64,000 nucleotides of DNA from CAYFPX01 sp964519895. GTDB lineage: Bacteria > Myxococcota_A > UBA796 > CAJQPC01. How positions within the stretch are numbered: the first letter of the stretch is position 1; each line of letters begins with the position of its first letter. Positions 42,252 to 50,300 of the stretch are shown here, one piece after another. The notes under the pieces were generated by a model. That model worked only from the letters and a program-made list of their open reading frames with translations. It was not told where the DNA came from and ran no database searches. The DNA lies in assembly GCA_964519895.1 (NCBI GenBank), contig CAZFLE010000018.1, positions 1 to 64,000 on the forward strand. Direction: 5' to 3'. The position numbers and the translations under genes are program-made.

Positions 42252-42765
42252 GGCTCGCTGGCCACCGGTTGGGCTGCTGACCGGGGCTGGAGAGAGTGCG
42301 CCGTTGCGACAATTCGCCGCGGATGGGGTGCCATCCCGCCGGTAAGTGCGCCGAGCTGACACCTACGCCGCCGATGGGGTGCCATCCCGCCCTGAGGTGT
42401 GCCCCGGCGACACTTACGCGGCCGATGGTCTGCCATCCCGCCGGTAAGTGCGCCGGACCGACACTTTCGCCGCCGATGGAGGGCCATCCCGCCGGTAAGT
42501 GCGCCGGACCGACACATACGGCGCCGATGGCCAGCCATCCCGCCCGGAAGTGCGTCTCCGCAGGCCGCCCCGCCCCCCTCGTCCCCCGAACCGCCCTGCC
42601 TGAGACCCGCTTGCCCGACGGGGTCGCCTCAACGACCATATGGGTCCAAGCCGAAGTCATGCCCTGGAGCCAGAACGAATAACAATAGGGATCCATGGGC
42701 AAGCTGCTAATGCTTAACAAAAGGTTCCTGACCCCTGTTTTCCCCTGTTCCCGGGCTCCCGGGGC
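42252..42765. other. 514-bp convergent intergenic region
   Basis: Holds the 51-bp repeat array (about 42298-42556) and then about 200 bp with lower G+C (around 42640-42750), including direct CCCCTGTTTT/CCCCTGTTCC repeats. I see no gene, tRNA or clear promoter in it. Confidence 0.6.
42298..42556. repeat. five-copy 51-bp palindromic repeat array (copy A)
   Basis: Cores GATGG-NNNG-CCATC start at 42322, 42373, 42424, 42475 and 42526, exactly 51 bp apart. Each unit reads about GCCGATGG-NNN-GCCATCCCGCC then GGTAAGTGCGCC, then a more variable part containing GACAC. Two small inverted repeats per unit (GATGG/CCATC and AAGTG/CACTT) are visible. The unit length is a multiple of three, so long frames run through it on both strands without proving coding. 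The same unit occurs reverse complemented at 63075. Confidence 0.85.
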
Positions 42766-44258
42766 CTAGCGCCGTCTGCGCGCCAGCGCAAGCCCGATGA
42801 GCAGCGCTGCCCAGGCCGCGGGGTGGGTTCCCGTGCTGGCGCAGCCGCAGGACGCCTGGGTCGCCCCTTCTTCGAAGTCCAGGTCGCTCTCTTCCCCGTC
42901 CTCGGCGTCGTCGCTGGGGTCGATGGGTTCCTCGTCGTCCGCGGGCGCAGGGTCCGCGCTCTCCTGGCCCGGATCGGGCTCCAGGGTGCCGCCTTCGAGC
43001 TCGCCGGGGTAGCCGCGATCCGTGCCGTCGAGGGGGTCGGTGCCGTCGGCGACCTCGTCGCCATCGCTCACGCCGTCACCGTCGGTGTCTACGACCCACG
43101 GGTCGGTGGTCTCGTCCAGGACTTCTTCGCCGTCGGACAGGCCGTCGTCGTCGGAGTCGTGATCGTTGGGGTCAGTGCCGCTGTCGTCGATCTCGAAGGC
43201 GTCGGACAGGCCGTCGTCGTCGGAGTCGTCGTCGTTGGGGTCGGTGCCGTGGTCNNNNNNNNNNNNNNNNNNNNNNNNNNNNNNNNNNNNNNNNNNNNNN
43301 NNNNNNNNNNNNNNNNNNNNNNNNNNNNNNNNNNNNNNNNNNNNNNNNNNNNNNCGTCGGACAGGCCGTCGTCGTCGGAGTCGTCGTCGTTGGGGTCGGT
43401 GCCGTGGTCCTCGACTTCTTCCCCGTCGGTCAGGCCGTCGTCGTCGGAGTCGGCGTCAGTCGGGTCCGTGCCGTGCTCGTCCAGCTCCTCTCCGTCGCTC
43501 AGGCCGTCGCCATCGGTGTCGTCGTCGGTGGGGTCGGTGCCGTGCTCGGAGAGCTCCTCTCCGTCGCTCACCCCGTCGCCGTCGGTGTCGTCGTCGTCGG
43601 GGTCGGTGCCATAGACGTCGAGCTCGTCGCCGTCGCTCAGGCCGTCCCCATCCGTGTCTGGATCCCCGGGGTTGGTGCCACCGTCCCACTCCTCGCCGTC
43701 GGTCTGGCCGTCGTCGTCGGAGTCGGGATCGTTCGGGTCGGTGCCCGAGGTGTCGACCTCGAAGATGTCGGTCAGCCCGTCGTCGTCGGAGTCGCTGTCG
43801 TTCGGATCGGTGCCGGTGGTGTCGACCTCATCGCCGTCGGTCAGCCCGTCGTCGTCGGAGTCGTCATCGTCCGGGTCAGTGCCCAGGTCCAGCTCTTCCT
43901 GGTCGCTCAAGCCGTCGCCGTCGGAGTCGATGGGGTCTCCGCTGGAGCCTGAACCGTCGGAGCCCGAGCCAGTGCCGTCGCTGTCGGAGTCCGAGTCGGA
44001 GTCCGAGTCCGAGTCGCTGTCGGAGTCCGAGTCGCTGTCCGAGTCGGAGTCCGCGTCGTCGTCACTGTCCTTGTCGGAGTCCGAGTCGCTGTCCGAGTCG
44101 TCGTCGCTGTCCGAGTCGGAGTCCGAGTCGCTGTCCTCGTCGTCGTCCTTGCCCTTGGACTGCGCGTGGGTCCTGGTCTCGTCGAGGGCCACCCCCGACT
44201 CCGAGGCCGGTGCACAGGCCGGGCTCATGAGGCCAAGGAGGAGGGGAAGGGTGAGCAT
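42766..44258 (-). CDS. Ser-Asp and thrombospondin type 3 repeat surface protein with MYXO-CTERM tail (interrupted by gap)
   Basis: Starts at ATG 44258 (leader MLTLPLLLGLMSPAC; GGAG 6 nt upstream) and ends at TAG 42766. A pure Ser-Asp repeat stalk follows residue 40, then about ten TSP3 calcium repeats (DSDDDGLSDGEEV..GTDPND), an acidic linker and the tail CGCASTGTHPAAWAALLIGLALARRRR-like, which is a MYXO-CTERM signal (Cys, helix, four Arg). As assembled it is out of frame across the 100-N gap. Deleting the N run plus one 55-bp copy (155 bases) gives exactly 446 codons in one frame, so the gene is intact. Expected as a Ca2+-rigid surface fibre. Because the overlap lies in repeats, the true repeat number may be higher. 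Confidence 0.88.
43255..43354. other. assembly gap of 100 N flanked by a 55-bp duplicate
   Basis: Bases 43200-43254 are identical to 43355-43409. As with the first gap this is an unmerged 55-bp overlap. It falls inside the TSP3 repeats, which probably caused the contig break. Confidence 0.9.
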
Positions 44259-44395
44259 GCTGCGCTCCGGGTCGGTGCGATCGGGGACCCGGGCGCGCAG
44301 GAGCGAACAGGCCCTGCGTGTGCGATCGGATCAACCCGGCGGCCACGTGAGCCCGGGCGCCCAGAAAGACCGCGGTCCCCCGGCGCGAAGCCGCC

Positions 44396-44425
44396 TTGAC
44401 TGCGCCCCTCTCCCCGGCCCAGGGT
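44396..44425 (+). promoter_or_regulatory. TTGACT -35 and CAGGGT -10, predicted leaderless promoter
   Basis: TTGACT (44396-44401), 18-bp spacer, CAGGGT (44420-44425), then 6 nt and ATG 44432. No Shine-Dalgarno sequence lies in the 6-nt interval. Confidence 0.45.
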
Positions 44426-44431
44426 GCGGCG

Positions 44432-45604
44432 ATGGGGCCCGTGTCCACCATGCTGCCCAGCTTGCTGGCGGCCTGTTCCATCCTGGGCGCCCTGGTGGTG
44501 CACGTGCTCGCCGGCTGGCGCCAGGACCGCCGCACCCTGTGGGCCCTGGCCGCCCTCGACTTCGTGCTCGTGGGCCTGTTCGCCGCGGCGTTCCACGACG
44601 ACGTGTGGAACGGCTGGCTGCGTGAGGACGCCTGGCTCGAGTGGGCGACCTTCTTCGCTTTTGCCGCCGCCGGTGCAGTGTTCCTGCGACACGCACGGGC
44701 CACCGGAGGCCTCGCCCGGCTGGCGGGTGTGGGGCTGGGCCTGTTCTGCCTCTTCGTGGCCGGCGAGGAAGTCAGCTGGGGCCAGCGCCTGTTCGCCTTC
44801 GAGCCCCCCGAGCTCTTCCTCGCAGAGAACTACCAGCAAGAACTCAACCTGCACAACCTGCTCAAGGACAAGTCACTGGGTGTGCTCGCGCTCGACAGCC
44901 GCGTGCTGGTGGCCTTGGTCGCCCTGCTCTACGGCGTGCTGGGCGCTGCCTTGCCGTGGCTCCCCCGGGTCGGCGAGCGCCTCCGGCCGTTGTGTCCGAC
45001 GCCGGCCCTGAGCCCGTTCTTCGCCGGGGTCGCCTGGCTGGAGTGGGCCTACCCGATGCACCTGTCCGGCGAAGCCGCCGAGTGTGTGCTGGGCCTGGTG
45101 TTCGTCGCCGACGCCAGTCTGCGACAGGGAGGCCTGCAGCTCTCAGCCCGGCTGACGGCGGGCATCCTGGCCCTCGGCGCGGTCACGTCGCCACTGCTCG
45201 CGCTCGCCTGGTACGGCACCGACCAGGCCCGAAGCGACCAGGCCCACGCGGAGCTCCAGGCCCTGGCCCAGGACGTCGACGAGGGGGTGACCCGGCGACT
45301 GGAGAAGAAGGGCCGGGTGCACAAGCGCGTGTTCACCGCGGTGCGGGACGGGTACTTGGACCTGTCCGTCGAGAGCGCGTTCCTGGAAGGCCAGGACACG
45401 CCGGCCAACGACCACGCCGCCGCGCCCCGTCGGGACCGTCGGGGCTACTTCCTGGACCCCTGGAACAACCCCTACTGGATCCTGTCCCAGGACGGGGGAG
45501 ACGCGCTGTCCCTGTACTCCTTTGGGCCCAACCGTCGCCGGGACACCGAGACCAAGCCACTGGGCGAGTTCGAAGGGGACGACATCGGGGTGCGAATCCG
45601 CTGA
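44432..45604 (+). CDS. polytopic membrane protein with GspG-like C-terminal module
   Basis: 390 residues from ATG 44432. About seven hydrophobic helices lie within residues 5-265 (LLAACSILGALVVHVLAGW, ATFFAFAAAGAVFL, VGLGLFCLFVAGEEVSW, LVALVALLYGVLGAALPWL, LTAGILALGAVTSPLLALAW). The membrane part includes GEEVSWGQRLF and NLHNLL, a pattern seen in uncharacterised membrane proteins. After a helical stretch, the last 60 residues read FLDPWNNPYWILSQDG, SLYSFGPNRRRDTE and EGDDIGV, which matches the C-terminal domain of GspG-type pseudopilins (DPWGNPY...SxGxDG). A fusion of membrane domain and pseudopilin-like module is unusual. It converges with the giant operon, 3 bp apart. Confidence 0.78.
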   Translation: MGPVSTMLPSLLAACSILGALVVHVLAGWRQDRRTLWALAALDFVLVGLFAAAFHDDVWNGWLREDAWLEWATFFAFAAAGAVFLRHARATGGLARLAGVGLGLFCLFVAGEEVSWGQRLFAFEPPELFLAENYQQELNLHNLLKDKSLGVLALDSRVLVALVALLYGVLGAALPWLPRVGERLRPLCPTPALSPFFAGVAWLEWAYPMHLSGEAAECVLGLVFVADASLRQGGLQLSARLTAGILALGAVTSPLLALAWYGTDQARSDQAHAELQALAQDVDEGVTRRLEKKGRVHKRVFTAVRDGYLDLSVESAFLEGQDTPANDHAAAPRRDRRGYFLDPWNNPYWILSQDGGDALSLYSFGPNRRRDTETKPLGEFEGDDIGVRIR

Positions 45605-45607
45605 AGA

Positions 45608-47341
45608 TCACCGCGCCATCGTGTCGTGGGCCAGCCCGGAGCCGCGCTCGCCCCGTCCCGGGCGCCGCTGCCGCGCCATCCACAGGTGCACCTGGCCGTC
45701 TGCACCTCGGGCGAGCTGCCAGCGCCGTGTCACCTCCAGGCCCCCCCGGGGGACCTCCTCCTCGTGGAGACGCAGAGCCCGCTCGGGCGCCAGGATGCGG
45801 CCCTTGGGGCCCTTGGCCCAGTCGAAGGGAATGTCGTCCCAGGCGAGCATCCGGGCCCGGCGCAGGCGCATCTCGGCCGAGCCTTCGGCGATGGGCTCCG
45901 GGACCAGGGGAATCCAGTACGGCGGCACCTGACTCTGGAGCTGGTAGCCCCACGGATCGTCGTCTTCGGACGAGGGGAGGGGGGTGTCGGTCCCTTGCTC
46001 CAGCTCGAGCATGGCCTGGCGGGCCAGGCCCCAGCTGAGCCGCCGCCGCATGGGTTCGCCGGTGGGCAGCTCGATCACCGACTCCACGGCCCAGCCCAGG
46101 TTGGCCTGTTCGTCGCGCAACAGCCCGACCTGTTCCACCGGCCGTCCCTGGAGGGGACTCACCAGCGCCGGCGGGAGCAGCAGCCACGGGGTCCGCCCTT
46201 CCGAAGCCGAGGGGTCTCCGGCCAGCTCGAACCACGCCCAGGGACGCTCACCCGAGGCGGTGGCGGCGTCTCCCACCGCCGTCGACTTCAGCACGTGCTT
46301 GCCCCCAAAGGTGTCCAGGACGGTCACCCGCTTGACCCGGGCCAGGCAACCCACCGGCAGGCGCAGCGGGACCAGGAACCAGTCGTCGGAGTAGACCGAG
46401 GCGTACTCGGCCACGATGAGCCGGCCGATGTCCGCCGGGCCGGCCTCGATGGCGCCGAAGGAGACCGTGCCCTCCTCGAATTCCCACCACCGGGAAGCCG
46501 GCATGCCCGCATAGGCCAGCGGCACCGGGAGCAGCTCCACCCTGCGGCGCACCGGGCTGCGCGAGCCGTGTCCGTGGGACGCGGCCGGATCGGTGTCCAC
46601 GTCGAAGCTGTGCCAGTCCAGGTGGCCCCCGGTGTACTCGGGGGCGCCCAGCACGACCTCGCCCTGGCCGGCCGGCACGCCCACGGAGAAGCTGTACTCC
46701 AACCGCTCATCGGCCCAGGCATCCTGGCCACCGCTGGGCTCCTGGAAGCGATCCCCCAGCTCGAGGAGCCAGTCGTCGAACAGCGCCTGGACCACCAGCG
46801 GGTCGGCGCTCGCGCCCACCACGGCGGCCAGGTGGGCTGGCCTGGCCTGGGACAGCAGGTGGCCGTCCAGTGCGCGTCGGGCCAGGAGCGACAAGCGCTG
46901 CTGCTGCCGAGACGGGAGCCCGTCCAGGTCGCTGTCGGCCAGGACCAGGCTGTACTCGTCGCGAAAGTCGGCCCTCAGCCCGGACAGGCCCGCGTCGTCC
47001 AGGCGGCGCAGGAACTGGAGCCCGGCCTGGGCCGCGATGGCGATGGCCGCTGGCCCGGTGGCCACGACCTCGGCTTCGACCCGGGTCTCCAGGGGCTGGC
47101 TCGTGTCGAGACGTTGGGTCCCGCCGGCACCCGGGGTGTCGTTGCGCCAGGTGTGCAGGAGGTTGTGGCGGGACTCGACCCGGGCGTGCACCGGCGAAGC
47201 GGCGTCTTCGCCTCGGAACTCGCCGAGCTGCCACTGGCGGGCCAGCATCCACAGGGGATCGGCCACCCGGGCCTGCAGGCCCTCCTCCAGGTTCTCACTG
47301 CGGGTGTGGGGCTCCACGCGGTCCCAGCTGCGGTCGGCCAT
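45608..47341 (-). CDS. giant-operon protein 5, conserved-looking, function unknown
   Basis: 577 residues from ATG 47341, 2 bp after the stop of the preceding gene. No signal peptide or membrane segment. Visible features are an N-terminal DPLWMLARQWQLGEFRGED, ARVESRHNLLHTW, a central WWEFEEGTVSFGAIEAGPAD followed by YSDDWFLVPLRLPVGCLARV, and a C-terminal basic region (RLRRARMLAWDDIPFDWAKG). The Trp-rich motif looks like a conserved family core, but I cannot name it. It is the last gene of a five-gene coupled operon and is presumably part of the same complex as the other four products. Confidence 0.8.
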   Translation of the reverse strand: MADRSWDRVEPHTRSENLEEGLQARVADPLWMLARQWQLGEFRGEDAASPVHARVESRHNLLHTWRNDTPGAGGTQRLDTSQPLETRVEAEVVATGPAAIAIAAQAGLQFLRRLDDAGLSGLRADFRDEYSLVLADSDLDGLPSRQQQRLSLLARRALDGHLLSQARPAHLAAVVGASADPLVVQALFDDWLLELGDRFQEPSGGQDAWADERLEYSFSVGVPAGQGEVVLGAPEYTGGHLDWHSFDVDTDPAASHGHGSRSPVRRRVELLPVPLAYAGMPASRWWEFEEGTVSFGAIEAGPADIGRLIVAEYASVYSDDWFLVPLRLPVGCLARVKRVTVLDTFGGKHVLKSTAVGDAATASGERPWAWFELAGDPSASEGRTPWLLLPPALVSPLQGRPVEQVGLLRDEQANLGWAVESVIELPTGEPMRRRLSWGLARQAMLELEQGTDTPLPSSEDDDPWGYQLQSQVPPYWIPLVPEPIAEGSAEMRLRRARMLAWDDIPFDWAKGPKGRILAPERALRLHEEEVPRGGLEVTRRWQLARGADGQVHLWMARQRRPGRGERGSGLAHDTMAR

Positions 47342-47343
47342 GG

Positions 47344-50300
47344 CTACTCCTGGGGTCCGGCGCTCAGGCGGCCGGGGGGGTAGATCGCGGGGAATTGGTG
47401 GCCATAGGAGTCCAGGATGTCGGGGTCCACGGCCCGCAGCCGAGCGGCTTCGAGGGTCTCCATCAGGGTGTCGACCACCAGCTGGAAGCTCCAGGACTCG
47501 TCTCGAGGCGGCACCATCAACAGCAGGCTCTGGGGCGCCCGGGACGAGGGCGCGTCGAAGTTCAGGGCCACGCCGGTGGTGACCTGGTCCGCCGGGATGC
47601 GCTCGACCCAGCTGTCCAGCACCAGGCCGGCGAGGGCCTTGTCCGCGCGCAGGGCGTCCAGCCCTCCGTGGTCCAGGGTGCACAGGCCCAGGTAGCCTTG
47701 GGTTCGATCCGCGGGCGCGGCCGTGCTGACCCAGACGTCCTGGTCCGGCAGCTGTCCGATGGTGGGGTGGAGGTGGGCGCCGTCCCGGATCAGCTCGCTC
47801 AGGGTGATCACGTCGTCCAGGCGCGCGACGTCGGCCCTCACGTGGGCGAGCTTGCGCAGCCACGCGGTCGCCTGGGCCGGCACGCCCCCGAGCAGGGTGT
47901 CGCTGGCGTCGAAGGCTGCAGCCGACGCAGGGCCGTCGGCCACCCGGACCCGCGGCAGTAGCGGGAAGCCCTTGCCCAGCAAGGTCGCCGAGGTGGCTCT
48001 CGCCCGGGCCAGGCGGGCCTCGGGGGTCGGGTCGGCCAACGCGTCGGCGTCGGCCCAGCCCGTCTGCAGCGTGGTGAGGGCATCCAGGCGAGCCCGGCCG
48101 CGACCGGCCAGGGACCACGCGTCGTCGTACAGGGTCGCCCGCCCGGCTTCGGTCCAGCCGGCGGAGGGATCGGTCCGAGCCAGGCCAAAGCCGGCGAGCC
48201 GCCCCATGTGCTGGCGCAGGGTGGCCAGGTCCAGGGTGCCCACCGGTGCCGGGTCGTCATCGGTCGCCGTCGGCAGCGCGGTCTCCAGCGCGTCGACACG
48301 GTTGCCGAACTTGGTCGCCAGCTTGCCGACCCGGGTCTCCAGCTCGCCCAGGCGGATGCCCGTGACGTCAGTGGCCCCCGGCAGATCCAGATCCCGCGCG
48401 TCCAGGCTGCGGGCGCCGCCCAGCAGCGTGCGCAGGGACCGGGACAGCTGGGCGAACTCCCGGAACGAGACCTGGTCACTGTCGGGCTCCCCGTCGAAGT
48501 CGACCACCACGCGTCCATCCAGCGCGGAGAATTCCGGGCGATCGAGCACGGCGGCGACGACGCGACGGCCCCAGGAGGTGTCGACGTCGGGGTCGGCGGG
48601 GGGCACGTCGAAGACCGCATCCAGGGCCGACAGCTTCAGCTGGCCCATGTGCACGGTGAGCGGGTCCGGGACCGGCTCGTCGTCGATCGCTGTGAAGGAC
48701 ACCGCGCAGACCACCCGATCGGGCGGCCCCAGGGCCTGGGCGACCCAGCTGTCGAGCGCCGGCTCCAGCACGGCCCGGGGCCCGGACCCCCAGTCGGAGT
48801 CGGTCTCGCCAGCGCCCAGGGTGATCAGCAGCCGCTGGGTGACACCGGCACCTGGCCTGGGGGTGGCGAGGGACATCAGCTCCGGCGGGGCCACGGCGCC
48901 GGTGGTGATGGCTTCCAGGGTGGCCGACGCCCGGCTGCGGTTGCCCTGGAGCAGGTGGTGGACCGAGTCTGCGATGCCCGCGTCGGCCACGGCGTCCAGG
49001 GCGCGGCCGATGGCGTCGAGCAGGTCCCAGACCGCCCGGTGGTCCGGATCGGTCGGGGTCGAGCCCGCACGGAGGGTGACGGCGCCGTCGAACACGGCCA
49101 CCCCCGGATCCTCGAACAGGGCGGCCAGGGCCAGCCCGTCGACCGGACCGGTGGGATCCCGGGCGATGCCTTCGTGCTCCAGCACCCCGCGCCGGCACTC
49201 GTCGATGCGGGCCTGGTGCCCGCCGTCGTGGCACATGCGCTCGAAGCGGCAGCCCAGCAGCTCGCCCAGGCTCTGTCCTTGGCGCACGCCGTCGAGCAAC
49301 CAGGACGCCAGGCGCATGCGGTCGCTGCGCAGGTCGACGGCGATCAGGGAGTCCGGGTCCGGGGAGCCGTGGGCGTTGAAGCCCGCCCGCAGCACCGCGG
49401 CGGTGGCCGCGTGGCCCACCGAAGGCGCGTGGATGAAGCCCTGGGAGACCCGGCTTCCGTCGGCCTTGGGCTTCAGGTCCTGGACCCAGCCGAACCCGCC
49501 CAGCTGGATGCCGCGGCGCGGTGCATCGCGGCCCTCGGGTGGGGCCCGCAGGGTGTCGAGCTGGCGCTGGGCCAGAGCGGTGAACCAGGCGTCCAGGCGG
49601 TGGGACGTGAGCCCCAGGGTCTCGCGGAAGCGCAGCTCCAGCCCGTCGATGTCGTCTTCGGCCAGCCCGGCCAGCAAGTCCAGAGCCCGGTGGGTGGCCG
49701 TGCGCTGGGCCTGGGGGATGTCGTCGGGCAGGCTCAGGCTGTCCAGCAGCTGGTAGAGCAGGGGCTGGTCGGCCAGGAAGTCGTCGGACAGGCCGCCGTG
49801 ACGGGCCGCCTCAGGGGTCTCCAGGTCCGGGCGCAGGTCCGGGTCGAGCACCGCCAGGGGCGTGTCGAGGGGGGCCACCTCCCGCGACCGGATCCGGGAG
49901 CGCGATCGGGTGCGGGTCCGGGTGGGGCCGGTCACGGGGGAGAGGACGTCGGTTGGGCTCAGGCCGCCAAGCACCCCGTCGACCCGTGAGATCCCGTAGG
50001 AGGACCCGACCCGGTCGGCGATGGAGTCCAGGTACTCCGACGCCAGCCCACCTGCGACGGCGTCCGGGCTCTGGACCAACGCCCGGTTCCACGACCGCTC
50101 GTCGACGAAGCCGTTGAAGAAGGACCAGAACAGCTTGGGGTCGTCCATGGTCGGCGGGTACTGGCTCAGCATGAAGTCCTGGACGTAGGCGCCGTGCACG
50201 TACCGGTCGGCCAGGCGAACGATCGGGTCCTGCCGGGCGTCGTGCCCGGTGATCAGAGCGGCCATGAGGCCCTGCCAGGCTTCGGCGGCCGAGCGCTTGG

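Noticed and set aside
42298..42556. CRISPR array
   Set aside because: The 51-bp period leaves only about 15 variable bases, the variable parts are related to each other, and there are no cas genes in the window.
42630..42765. tRNA or small RNA gene
   Set aside because: No cloverleaf or intrinsic terminator with T tract could be traced.
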